From NCBI GenBank assembly GCA_937916355.1, contig CALFTM010000098.1:1-35026 (forward strand): a stretch of 35,026 bases of DNA, read 5' to 3'. The notes beneath the pieces were generated by a model that worked only from the letters and a program-made list of their open reading frames with translations, was not told the origin of the DNA and ran no database searches. The stretch is from an uncultured Bacteroidales bacterium. GTDB lineage: Bacteria > Bacteroidota > Bacteroidia > Bacteroidales > Paludibacteraceae. Numbering within the stretch: position 1 is the stretch's first letter; each line of letters begins with the position of its first letter. A program made the translations under genes and the position numbers. Below are positions 26,027-33,886 of this stretch, piece after piece.

Positions 26027-27316
26027 ATGAGCATAGACATCACATCTCCGTTAGCAGAAAGAATGCGTCCCAAAAATCTGGATGATTATATCGGTCAAAA
26101 ACATTTGGTGGGCGAAAATGCTGTGTTGCGAAAAATGATTGAATCAGGAAGAGTATCCTCTTTTATTTTGTGGGGGCCTCCGGGGGTAGGAAAAACCACT
26201 CTCGCTGGAATCATCGCAAAAAAGCTGGAACGTTCATTCTACACACTAAGTGCTATCAGTTCTGGAGTGAAAGAGGTGAGGGAGGTTATCGAAAGGGCTA
26301 AAAACGCAAGACTTTTCAATCCTCACCCCCCCATTTTGTTTATTGATGAAATCCACCGTTTTTCCAAAGCACAGCAGGACTCTCTCTTAGGAGCTGTGGA
26401 GCAAGGATTGGTGACACTTATCGGGGCAACAACAGAGAACCCTTCTTTTGAAGTTATCACTCCCCTACTATCTCGTTGTCAAGTCTATGTTCTAAAACCA
26501 CAAAACAATGAAGACCTGATGGAGTTGGCAAACCGTGTCGCTCAATGTGATAAAGTTTTGAAGGAACGAAAAATCTTTTTTGACGAAACGGAAGCCCTAC
26601 TTCGCTTTGCAGGAGGGGATGCAAGAAAATTGCTCAATATAATCGAACTGGTTGTAAATGCGGAAGAGGGAGAAGGTGAGGTTCATTTCACCAACCAAAA
26701 CGTGACGGAAAGGTTGCAAGAGAATCCAAATGCCTACGACAAAAACGGAGAGATGCACTACGACATCATTTCCGCTTTCATCAAATCAATTCGAGGAAGT
26801 GACCCGGACGGCGCAATCTACTGGCTCGCAAGAATGGTGGATGGAGGCGAAGACCCTAAGTTCATCGCCAGAAGATTGGTGATTTCTGCTGCAGAGGACA
26901 TCGGATTGGCCAACCCTAACGCACTCTTATTGGCTAACGCTTGCTTCGACACAATCCATAAAATCGGATGGCCGGAAGGCCGCATCGCATTGGCGGAAGC
27001 AACAATATATTTGGCTACCAGTCCGAAAAGCAACTCCGCCTACAATGCAATCAATTCCGCCCTCGAGTTTGTGAAGGAGAGCGGAAACGTCCCTGTTCCG
27101 TTGCATCTGCGCAATGCCCCAACTAAACTGATGGAAAAGTTGGATTATGGGAAGGATTATAAATATGCACATGATTATCCGGGACATTTTGTGGTACAAG
27201 AGTATCTTCCTCATGATTTTGCTTCAAAACAATTTTGGACTCCACAGGAGAATATTTCTGAAAATAAACTTGCAGAACGTATGAAATCTCTTTGGGGGAA
27301 TCATAAGAAATACTAA
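26027..27316 (+). CDS. rarA: Replication-associated recombination protein A (RarA/MgsA)
   Basis: 429 aa, normal length for RarA. The start PLAERMRPKNLDDYIGQKHL is diagnostic. Walker A GPPGVGKTT is at about residues 50-58, Walker B ILFIDEIHR follows, sensor 1 lies at GATTENPSFEV, and the arginine-finger region at PLLSRCQVY. The C-terminal half has the MgsA/clamp-loader-like tetramerisation region (ISAFIKSIRGSDPDGAIYWL and RRLVISAAEDIGLANPNAL). RarA is a AAA+ ATPase that acts at stalled replication forks and interacts with SSB. Cytoplasmic. It lies 43 bp after the pseudouridine synthase gene and 33 bp before the S41 peptidase gene. Confidence 0.96.
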   Translation: MSIDITSPLAERMRPKNLDDYIGQKHLVGENAVLRKMIESGRVSSFILWGPPGVGKTTLAGIIAKKLERSFYTLSAISSGVKEVREVIERAKNARLFNPHPPILFIDEIHRFSKAQQDSLLGAVEQGLVTLIGATTENPSFEVITPLLSRCQVYVLKPQNNEDLMELANRVAQCDKVLKERKIFFDETEALLRFAGGDARKLLNIIELVVNAEEGEGEVHFTNQNVTERLQENPNAYDKNGEMHYDIISAFIKSIRGSDPDGAIYWLARMVDGGEDPKFIARRLVISAAEDIGLANPNALLLANACFDTIHKIGWPEGRIALAEATIYLATSPKSNSAYNAINSALEFVKESGNVPVPLHLRNAPTKLMEKLDYGKDYKYAHDYPGHFVVQEYLPHDFASKQFWTPQENISENKLAERMKSLWGNHKKY

Positions 27317-27349
27317 ATTTGGACTCCAAATTAAAAATTAAAAAAAAAC

Positions 27350-29056
27350 ATGAACAAAAAGTCATTTCTCATACTACTATTTATAGGGTTACTTCCTCTT
27401 TCTCTTTTTGCGAAAAAGAAAACTGAATCGACTGCCAAAGACTCAGTAGACTCGCATTATGAGAACATCTCCAAAAATCTGGATCTTTTTAATCTTCTAT
27501 TCAAGGAACTGGACCTCTACTATGTCGATACAATCAACGCTGAGAAGGCAATTAAAAGTGGTATCGATGCTATGCTGAAGGAGCTGGACCCATACACGAC
27601 ATACATACCAGAGGAGGATGAAGAGGATTTCAAATTCATGATAACAGGTGAGTATGCTGGCGTAGGTGCTACTATCGGGAAAGTGAAAGACACCATCAGT
27701 TTCATGGAAGTATATTATGGCACCCCTTCTTATAAGAACGGTATAAAAGCAGGAGACCAAATCATCGAAATAGAAGGAAAGAAAACAGAGGATATTACGG
27801 TTAACGATGTCAGCGAAAATTTACGAGGTGAACAAGGTACACAAGTGAAAGTCACCGTGAAAAACCCGATCACTGGAAAAATAAAAAAACACTCCATCAC
27901 CCGTGAAAAAATTTCATTACCTACCATCGAGTATGCCGACACATTGGAAAATGGTATCGGTTATATCCGCTTCTCTTCTTTCACAGAGAAATCAGCGTCC
28001 CTCTTTAAAAAGGCTTTTCTGCACCTAAAAGAAGACAAGAAAATCAACTCCCTTATCATCGACCTCCGCAATAATCCGGGAGGATTGCTCGACCAAGCGA
28101 CGGAAATTGTCAATATGTTCATTGAAAACCAATCAACCATCGTTTACACAAAAGGGAAGGTAAAACAATTAGACGAGGTGTATAAAGCAACCAGACATCC
28201 CATAGACACTCGTATTCCGATTGTGGTGCTGGTAAATAAAAATTCAGCCTCTGCGTCAGAAATCTTTTCAGGGGCGATGCAAGACTTAGACAGGGCGGTC
28301 ATCATCGGCGAAAGAACTTTCGGGAAAGGACTGGTTCAATCAACCCGAACTTTACCGTTCGGCGGAAATTTGAAAGTGACCATCTCAAAGTATTATATTC
28401 CAAGCGGAAGATGCGTGCAAGCCATCAATTATTCAGAGAAAGATGAGGAAGGCAATGCCAGCAGAATACCAGACAGCCTCACTTCCGAATTCAAAACAAA
28501 AAATGGTAGAATTGTACGTGATGGAGGTGGTATCACACCAGACATTACCGTAAAAAAGAAAAATATTTCAACCATCGCATACTATCTATACACTGAAAAC
28601 ATCATATTCAACTATGCAATACAATATGTTGCAAAACATCCTAAAATGGAGACTCCAAAGTCTTTCGTTTTTAAAGAGTATGATGATTTCATAGCTTACG
28701 CAAAAAAACAAAAATTCTCTTATAAATTGAAGACGGAGGAGGTCCTCAATAGTCTGAAAGAGATTGCTGAAAAAGAGGGATATTTGGAACATTCTCAATC
28801 TGAATTTGATGCTTTAGAGAAAAAATTATCCCATAATTTAGATCAAGACTTACAACTTTTCAAGGAAGAGATTTCAAAACTCATCAGTGTGGAAATCATG
28901 AAGCAAGTCTATTGGCAAGAGGGGGCAATAATTGAATCACTGAAATATGACGAGGATAAGGATGAGGCTATCAAAATTCTGAAAAACAAGGAGAAATATG
29001 ATAATATACTTCGTCCTAATCCAAAGGAGTCCGATAAGGTTGAAAATAAAGAATAA
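27350..29056 (+). CDS. S41 family C-terminal processing peptidase (CtpA/Prc-like)
   Basis: 568 aa. A signal peptide or anchor (FLILLFIGLLPLSLFA) leads to an N-terminal helical region with YVDTINAEKAIKSGIDAMLK, a PDZ domain at about residues 95-180 (AGVGATIGK, GIKAGDQIIEIEGKK), and the S41 core. The core has the catalytic serine in NSASASEIFSGAMQD and the lysine in GERTFGKGLVQ. This is the usual Bacteroidota periplasmic carboxy-terminal processing protease, which trims or degrades envelope proteins. The C-terminal region of about 170 residues is charged and helical. It is encoded between rarA and a sugar nucleotidyltransferase. Confidence 0.95.
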   Translation: MNKKSFLILLFIGLLPLSLFAKKKTESTAKDSVDSHYENISKNLDLFNLLFKELDLYYVDTINAEKAIKSGIDAMLKELDPYTTYIPEEDEEDFKFMITGEYAGVGATIGKVKDTISFMEVYYGTPSYKNGIKAGDQIIEIEGKKTEDITVNDVSENLRGEQGTQVKVTVKNPITGKIKKHSITREKISLPTIEYADTLENGIGYIRFSSFTEKSASLFKKAFLHLKEDKKINSLIIDLRNNPGGLLDQATEIVNMFIENQSTIVYTKGKVKQLDEVYKATRHPIDTRIPIVVLVNKNSASASEIFSGAMQDLDRAVIIGERTFGKGLVQSTRTLPFGGNLKVTISKYYIPSGRCVQAINYSEKDEEGNASRIPDSLTSEFKTKNGRIVRDGGGITPDITVKKKNISTIAYYLYTENIIFNYAIQYVAKHPKMETPKSFVFKEYDDFIAYAKKQKFSYKLKTEEVLNSLKEIAEKEGYLEHSQSEFDALEKKLSHNLDQDLQLFKEEISKLISVEIMKQVYWQEGAIIESLKYDEDKDEAIKILKNKEKYDNILRPNPKESDKVENKE

Positions 29057-29081
29057 TAATTCATAGAAAAAAACATCCACC

Positions 29082-29819
29082 ATGAAAGCAATGATATTCG
29101 CTGCCGGACTGGGTACTCGCTTACGTCCGCTGACTGACACGATGCCCAAAGCTCTTGTTCCCATAGCAGGCAAGACGTTATTGGAACATGTAATCCAAAA
29201 ATTGGCGAATGCAGGATTTGACGAGTTGATAGTGAATATTCATCATCATGGAGAACAGATTGTTCAATTTTTGAAGGAAAAGAAAAATTTCGGATTGAGA
29301 ATTGAAATTTCAGATGAGCGTGAAATGTTGCTCGACACTGGAGGAGGAATAAAAAAAGCCTCGCATTTTTTTGACGATGGCAAGCCTTTCCTCATCCATA
29401 ATGTAGATATACTTTCTAATGCAGATTTAAAAAATTTGTATGAAAGACATTGTGAAAGTGACAATCTCGCCACCCTACTTGTCAATCAGAGGGAAACAAG
29501 CCGTTACCTTCTCTTTGATGAGAATATGAGGTTAAACGGATGGCAAAACATTAAAACAGAGGAGGTGAAATCTCCTCATGACAACTTCAATCCTGAGCAT
29601 TACAAACGTTTTGCCTTTTCAGGCATACACCTTCTCTCTCCCGATATTTTCAAATGGATGGAGAGTTGGAATGGGAAATTCCCGATTATGGACTTTTATC
29701 TCGACCTATGCGGAAAAATTCCTATTGGCGCATTCTGCGACGACCAACTGAAAATGGTGGATGTAGGAAAAATTGAGACATTAGAAAAAGCAGAAGAATT
29801 TGTGGGTCACCCAATGTAA
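29082..29819 (+). CDS. Sugar-phosphate nucleotidyltransferase (MurU/RfbA-like)
   Basis: 245 aa, single-domain nucleotidyltransferase. The N-terminal nucleotide-binding motif AAGLGTRLRPLTDTMPKALV is canonical and is followed by LLEHVIQKLANAGFDELIVN. DTGGGIKKA is typical of N-acetylmuramate-1-phosphate uridylyltransferase (MurU) and mannose-1-phosphate guanylyltransferase relatives; HNVDIL carries the metal-binding Asp. It lacks the left-handed helix domain of GlmU-type enzymes. It probably makes an NDP-sugar in cell-wall recycling or surface glycan synthesis; the exact sugar and nucleotide are open. Last gene of the plus-strand run beginning at 25084. Confidence 0.88.
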   Translation: MKAMIFAAGLGTRLRPLTDTMPKALVPIAGKTLLEHVIQKLANAGFDELIVNIHHHGEQIVQFLKEKKNFGLRIEISDEREMLLDTGGGIKKASHFFDDGKPFLIHNVDILSNADLKNLYERHCESDNLATLLVNQRETSRYLLFDENMRLNGWQNIKTEEVKSPHDNFNPEHYKRFAFSGIHLLSPDIFKWMESWNGKFPIMDFYLDLCGKIPIGAFCDDQLKMVDVGKIETLEKAEEFVGHPM

Positions 29820-29903
29820 TCCAATACTTCTTCCGCCTTCTATTCATTTATGGAGAGTTCTGTAAAACACAAAAATCAAAGAAAAATTTAACCGCACCTC
29901 TAT

Positions 29904-30518
29904 TTAGTGTCCGATTAAAGTCATGAACTCTTCTCTCGTTTTAGCAGTTCTAAAAATTCCAGTGAAATCAGAAGTGACCGTCACAGAATTCATCTTTTGA
30001 ATACCTCTCATCTGCATACACAAATGCTGAGCTTCTACAACAACCATCACGCCTAACGGTTCTAAGGTCTGCTGAATACAATCCTTAATTTGTGTCGTCA
30101 TACGCTCTTGGATTTGCAAACGACGAGAATATGCTTCCACTACCCTTGCGATTTTACTCAATCCCGTAATCTTCCCATTGGGGATATATGCCACATGAGC
30201 TTTTCCAAAAAATGGTAGGATATGGTGTTCACAAAGAGAATAAAATTCAATATCCTTCACGACTACCATCTGTTTGTAGTCTTCTTCAAACATGGCAGAA
30301 CGCAAAACCTCCGCAGGATCAATTTTATATCCATGCGTCAAAAATTGCATAGCCTTTGCCACACGTTCGGGAGTCTTCAACAATCCTTCCCGGTTAGGGT
30401 CTTCGCCCATCAACTCCAACGAAGAAGCCACTAAAGGAGCAATCTCTTCCGTCACCTTACGACTTGGGTACTTTGCAAGATCCCAAGGCTTAAATACCAA
30501 ATCATTATCTTTTTCCAT
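29904..30518 (-). CDS. folE: GTP cyclohydrolase I
   Basis: 204 aa. Typical FolE: GEDPNREGLLKTPERVAKAM, then YSLCEHHILPFFGKAHVAYI with the zinc-binding Cys and His residues and catalytic His, SRRLQIQERMT, and QHLCMQMRGIQK with the second zinc cysteine, ending in RTREEF-like AKTREEFMTLI. It converts GTP to dihydroneopterin triphosphate, the first step of folate synthesis. It starts 3 bp after the SPOR gene; this gene pair is a frequent Bacteroidales arrangement. It is the last gene of the minus-strand run beginning at metK. Confidence 0.97.
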   Translation of the reverse strand: MEKDNDLVFKPWDLAKYPSRKVTEEIAPLVASSLELMGEDPNREGLLKTPERVAKAMQFLTHGYKIDPAEVLRSAMFEEDYKQMVVVKDIEFYSLCEHHILPFFGKAHVAYIPNGKITGLSKIARVVEAYSRRLQIQERMTTQIKDCIQQTLEPLGVMVVVEAQHLCMQMRGIQKMNSVTVTSDFTGIFRTAKTREEFMTLIGH

Positions 30519-30521
30519 CCT

Positions 30522-31019
30522 TTATTTCGCCTCCTCTAATGATAAATCTCTTGTCTCCTCATCTCTAACAATAATCACATCTCCTGCAAATTCAGGGAAA
30601 TCAGCCTGCAACTGTTTAGAGAGCACCAAAGCCTCTGTATGAGTACGAAAATCCCCCACACGCAATTTCCAGAAAGGAGACGCAAAAGAGAGGTAAGAAT
30701 TGAGTTCTGGATACTTTTCTTTTATCTTCTTCTCCCGCTCAATAGCATCAGTCTTTGAAACTTTTTGGTTGTTTCCCATATAGACTTGTACTCTGTACCC
30801 TAAGAACGTGATATGCTGTTTTTCTTCATTTTCAGCAATCTTCTTATCCATCAAAACCAACATATTCTGATTTTGAGTGATACGCACCGTCCCTTGGTTT
30901 GCCTTATGAGCTGCCAGAGATTCAAAAATATCCTCCTTGTTCGTCTGCTTAGTAGTCTTGCTCTGAGCAAACACTCCCAAAGAGCAGCACAACAACATAT
31001 ATAGACAAAAATTTCTCAT
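30522..31019 (-). CDS. Secreted SPOR-domain protein
   Basis: 165 aa. A signal peptide (CLYMLLCCSLGVFAQ) precedes a short low-complexity stretch and a C-terminal SPOR domain at about residues 74-155: GYRVQVYMGNNQKVSKTDAI, then FWKLRVGDFRTHTEALVLSK. SPOR domains bind denuded glycan strands of septal peptidoglycan, which suggests a periplasmic role in division or wall remodelling. It sits immediately upstream of folE with a 3-bp gap, so the pair is co-transcribed although functionally unlike. A TATCTTTG -7-like box (31054-31061, minus strand) lies 35 nt upstream of its ATG, so it may also have its own promoter. Confidence 0.92.
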   Translation of the reverse strand: MRNFCLYMLLCCSLGVFAQSKTTKQTNKEDIFESLAAHKANQGTVRITQNQNMLVLMDKKIAENEEKQHITFLGYRVQVYMGNNQKVSKTDAIEREKKIKEKYPELNSYLSFASPFWKLRVGDFRTHTEALVLSKQLQADFPEFAGDVIIVRDEETRDLSLEEAK

Positions 31020-31073
31020 TCTATCACAAATTATTTAGTCCAATGAATTTCCACAAAGATAAACTTTTTTTTG

Positions 31074-31997
31074 TTACAACGAATAGCAATCTTGTTTGAA
31101 CTGTAAAAGTTGTCCTAACATCTCGATTTTCTTGAGTTCAACACCATTTTCTTTTGCCAAACGTACTGTATTTTGGTATATCGCGCGAATCTCCATGGCA
31201 CGATGAGCCTCCCAATCCAACTTCATACTTGGAGAATAGGGTTTCATCTTATCTGTACTCTCCATCATTTTTTCAACAAAGGACTCCTCTATCGCCGCAC
31301 CGCAGGCATTTGCTCCTTTCACAACCTCTTCCATCATCTCCTTCACCAATTGGCGTGAGATTGGATTTTTCATCAACTTGTCGGTTGTAGTCTCCAAAGC
31401 AACCGTCAGCCCATTATAAGGGACATTCCAGACTAACTTCTTCCAACGTGCAAGATTGAGATCGTCAGCAATATAGAAAGATACATTTGCCGCATCAAAA
31501 TCCTCTTTCATCTTACACAACACATCATTTTTGGGTAATTGATGAAAACCGACAGTCAGTCCGCCATAGTCTGCATGGCGAATGAACCCTTTTCCTACCC
31601 TAAATGTGCAGATAAAAGCCATTCCTCCTGCGATAGAATGGTTGGGAAAATGTTGTGCGAGTTCCGCCTCCAATCCGATACCATTTTGTACCAATACGAT
31701 GACTGTCCCAGCATGGCATATCGGTTTTAGAAGATCTTTCAATTTATCATTTTGGGTCGACTTTAAACAAACCAAAACGACATCACACTGTGGCATATCT
31801 TCCACAGAAGAATAGACGTTCATATCGGTCAAATGAAAATCTCCTTTTACAGATTCCACTTTTAAACCATGCTCTTTCACCCATTCATATTCTGAATGAT
31901 AAAGAAAATGAACATCTTTCCCAATATTAGACAACCGGCCACCGTAGTATCCTCCTACTGCGCCGGTGCCTATTATTGCATATTTCAAATCCTTCAT
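31074..31997 (-). CDS. panE: 2-dehydropantoate 2-reductase (ketopantoate reductase)
   Basis: 307 aa. The NADPH-binding Rossmann motif GTGAVGGYYGG is at residues 10-20. VCLKSTQND carries the conserved Lys-Ser of the family and VLVQNGIGLE the conserved Asn-Gly. The C-terminal catalytic region ARWKKLVWNVPYNGLTVAL has Lys187 and Asn191 in the KxxxN arrangement. The enzyme reduces ketopantoate to pantoate in pantothenate/CoA biosynthesis; some paralogues act on other 2-keto acids. Its ATG overlaps the metK stop (ATGA), so it is translationally coupled to SAM synthetase and would fall under the same riboswitch. Confidence 0.92.
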   Translation of the reverse strand: MKDLKYAIIGTGAVGGYYGGRLSNIGKDVHFLYHSEYEWVKEHGLKVESVKGDFHLTDMNVYSSVEDMPQCDVVLVCLKSTQNDKLKDLLKPICHAGTVIVLVQNGIGLEAELAQHFPNHSIAGGMAFICTFRVGKGFIRHADYGGLTVGFHQLPKNDVLCKMKEDFDAANVSFYIADDLNLARWKKLVWNVPYNGLTVALETTTDKLMKNPISRQLVKEMMEEVVKGANACGAAIEESFVEKMMESTDKMKPYSPSMKLDWEAHRAMEIRAIYQNTVRLAKENGVELKKIEMLGQLLQFKQDCYSL

Positions 31998-33274
31998 TTA
32001 GCGAAAAGTTCTTTCAATTGATCTACACAATCAGTCTTCTCCCATGTGAAAAGCTCGACCTCTTTTGAGAAAACATTTCCTGCCTTATCAACAAATTGTT
32101 TCTTCACAATTTTTGGCTCACGACCTAAGTGACCATAAGCAGCAGTCTCCTCATAAATAGGATTACGCAATTTCAAGCGTGTCTCAATGGCTTTCGGACG
32201 CATATCAAAGATTTTACTTTCATAAATCTTCTTTGCCATTTCTCCATCTGACATACCTACTTTTGATGTACCGTATGTGTCGATGAAAAGATTCATCGGC
32301 TCAGCCACACCAATAGCGTATGCCACCTGCACCAAAACCTCATCCGCCAAACCAGCAGCAACAATGTTTTTCGCCAAATGTCGAGCTGCGTATGCTGCAG
32401 AACGGTCTACTTTAGAAGGGTCTTTTCCTGAAAACGCGCCACCTCCGTGCGCACCTTTTCCTCCGTAAGTGTCCACGATGATTTTACGTCCGGTCAAGCC
32501 CGTATCACCATGAGGGCCTCCAATCACAAATTTCCCTGTAGGGTTCACAAAGAGTTTAAAATCCCCTTTGAACAACTCTTTATATTGTGGATATTTGGCA
32601 AAAACACGAGGAAGAAGAATTGTCTCAACATCTTCACGAATTTTCTTCACCATCTCCTCATCAGCCTTCAACTGATTTGTCGGATCAATGATAAACTCAT
32701 CATGTTGGGTGGAAATAACCACTGTATCGACTCGTTTCGGACGATTATCGTCTCCGTATTCGATTGTTACCTGAGATTTTGAATCCGGACGAAGATATGT
32801 CATCTCTTTCCCTTCTCTTCGGATTTCAGCCAATTCCATGAGCAACTTATGTGAAAGGTCTAATGAAATCGGCATTAGGTTCGCAGTCTCATTACATGCG
32901 TAACCAAACATCATACCTTGGTCGCCTGCACCCTGCTCGTTAGGGTCTTCCCTTTCTACTCCACGATTAATGTCCGATGATTGTCCATGTAATGCGCTAA
33001 AAATCCCACACGACTCACTATCAAACTTATAGTCGCTTTTAGTATAACCGATTCTTTTTATTACCTCTCTTACGATATCTTGTTCATTAATGATAGCAGA
33101 AGTTTTCAACTCCCCTGCCAAAACAACCTGACCAGTCGTCACAAGAGTTTCACAAGCCACCTTTGAATTTGGGTCTTGTGCCAACAAATTATCCAATATG
33201 GCATCCGAAATCTGATCTGCCACTTTGTCTGGATGTCCTTCTGAAACGGACTCTGAAGAAAAATAGTAACTCAT
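31994..33274 (-). CDS. metK: S-adenosylmethionine synthetase (methionine adenosyltransferase)
   Basis: 426 aa. Starts SSESVSEGHPDKVADQISDA with the ATP-binding His; GAGDQGMMFGYA and GGGAFSGKDPSKVDRSAAY are the two classical MetK signatures, and the metal/phosphate-binding Asp and Lys residues are present. It makes S-adenosylmethionine from methionine and ATP. The length exceeds the E. coli enzyme (about 384 aa) by insertions and a longer C-terminus, as is usual in Bacteroidota. It is preceded by a SAM-II-like riboswitch and overlaps panE downstream by 4 bp. Confidence 0.97.
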   Translation of the reverse strand: MSYYFSSESVSEGHPDKVADQISDAILDNLLAQDPNSKVACETLVTTGQVVLAGELKTSAIINEQDIVREVIKRIGYTKSDYKFDSESCGIFSALHGQSSDINRGVEREDPNEQGAGDQGMMFGYACNETANLMPISLDLSHKLLMELAEIRREGKEMTYLRPDSKSQVTIEYGDDNRPKRVDTVVISTQHDEFIIDPTNQLKADEEMVKKIREDVETILLPRVFAKYPQYKELFKGDFKLFVNPTGKFVIGGPHGDTGLTGRKIIVDTYGGKGAHGGGAFSGKDPSKVDRSAAYAARHLAKNIVAAGLADEVLVQVAYAIGVAEPMNLFIDTYGTSKVGMSDGEMAKKIYESKIFDMRPKAIETRLKLRNPIYEETAAYGHLGREPKIVKKQFVDKAGNVFSKEVELFTWEKTDCVDQLKELFAK

Positions 33275-33349
33275 ATTCTATTGTTAAAATTATCAAACCC
33301 ATCAAGTGCGGCCGACTCAAATAACCATAGAAAAAGGAGACAATAAAAT

Positions 33350-33410
33350 AACGAAACAGATTCGTTTTAGCATTTTTTCTCGTGGTTGCAAGCAGTCAAA
33401 TCTATCCACA
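33350..33410 (-). ncRNA. SAM-II-like riboswitch in the metK leader
   Basis: Read on the minus strand, a P1-type helix pairs TGTGG (33406-33410) with CCACG (33381-33385). The loop holds GATTTGACTG and ends in CTTGCAA. After P1 come a short A-rich run and AATGCTAAAA (to about 33365). The SAM-II (metA) aptamer has the same order: stem, loop with GAUUU and UUGCAA, closing stem, then AAUG..GCUAAA. Loop bases AGATTTG (33397-33403) can pair with CGAATCT (33358-33364) downstream of the stem, a possible pseudoknot. The gene controlled is metK, an expected SAM-riboswitch target; high SAM should lower expression. A matching promoter lies directly upstream. Confidence 0.75.
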
Positions 33411-33426
33411 CTTTTCATATCGGTTG

Positions 33427-33454
33427 CAAAGGTAACACAATAATCTTAAATCCA
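33427..33454 (-). promoter_or_regulatory. Bacteroidota-type promoter of the metK operon
   Basis: On the minus strand TACCTTTG (33427-33434) fits TAnnTTTG. A 3/4 -33 match (GTTG) lies 20 nt upstream near 33455. Transcription would start about 10 nt before the riboswitch aptamer. Confidence 0.55.
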
Positions 33455-33514
33455 CAACATCGACGAATAGATATTTTTGAAATATTATGACGATAAAAAA
33501 AATACAAATAATTT

Positions 33515-33548
33515 AGGCATTAACAATAAAAAAAGTAAATTTGTCAAA
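33515..33548 (+). promoter_or_regulatory. Bacteroidota-type promoter of the structured RNA
   Basis: TAAATTTG at 33536-33543 matches the -7 box. TTTA, 20 nt upstream (about 33512-33515), is a 3/4 match to the -33 box TTTG. The predicted start, about 7 nt downstream, coincides with the first stem of the RNA. Confidence 0.6.
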
Positions 33549-33680
33549 TCAAAAGAGAATAGTCGAGAGAGAAATTTCTTTTGAGTGTTTTTTATGGATT
33601 AAGCGTATACTGACGCTTTGCTTTGGCACTTCAAAACTTCGCAACTTTTGAAAAAACAGACCAAAGAGGAGCTTTAGTGG

Positions 33681-33767
33681 ATGCTTGTATTGGGTGTGTA
33701 TCATCGGCTTTTGTCATATACATATCGGTGCAGGTTTCCGCATTGCTCGTTCGGTTTGTTTGGGTAA
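33681..33767 (+). CDS. Possible 28-residue peptide inside the structured RNA
   Basis: ATG at 33681 to TAA at 33765-33767, preceded by AGGAG (33667-33671) at 9-nt spacing. The peptide starts MLVLGVYHRLLSY and has many aromatic and arginine residues. It covers two of the RNA's stems, so translation would unfold them. It may be a leader peptide of a dual-function RNA, or chance; Shine-Dalgarno sites carry little weight in Bacteroidota. Confidence 0.2.
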   Translation: MLVLGVYHRLLSYTYRCRFPHCSFGLFG

Positions 33768-33780
33768 TGCGAAGACCTTG

Positions 33781-33821
33781 AAGTGCAGGACGAGTGATGT
33801 ATGGACTCCTGCGCTTTTTTT
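33781..33821 (+). terminator. Rho-independent terminator of the structured RNA
   Basis: AAGTGCAGGA (33781-33790) pairs with TCCTGCGCTT (33807-33816), 10 bp including one G-U, followed by a run of T to 33821. It stands 66 bp before the lipoprotein ATG, so the upstream transcript should normally stop here. Confidence 0.85.
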
Positions 33822-33886
33822 ATAGGAACAGTATAAGACACAAAAAAATAAATCCGGATTGGGAGTCTCCACAACATTATAATAAA

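Larger units (their letters stand above)
33549..33821 (+). ncRNA. Highly structured non-coding RNA of about 270 nt, family not recognised
   Basis: Bounded by a promoter and a strong terminator, and built of consecutive stems: TCAAAAGA/TCTTTTGA (33549-33556 with 33577-33584); AAGCGT/ACGCTT (33601-33618); CTTTGG/CCAAAG (33621-33626 with 33661-33666) enclosing TTCAAAA/TTTTGAA; TGTGTAT/ATATACA (33695-33722); AGGTTTCCGCATT with AATGCGAAGACCT (33732-33744 with 33766-33778, one mismatch); then the terminator. No long reading frame spans it, apart from a 28-codon ORF discussed separately. It could be an independent small RNA such as a 6S-like RNA, or the attenuated leader of the lipoprotein gene at 33887. 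I do not match it to tmRNA, RNase P or SRP RNA. Confidence 0.6.

Noticed and set aside
29802..29812. Short palindrome TGGGTCACCCA at the end of the nucleotidyltransferase gene
   Set aside because: Five-bp arms inside coding sequence with no T-tract; not a credible terminator or operator.
33794..33886. Upstream in-frame ATG of the lipocalin-like gene
   Set aside because: Lies within the terminator hairpin of the structured RNA; the lipoprotein signal peptide starts at 33887.
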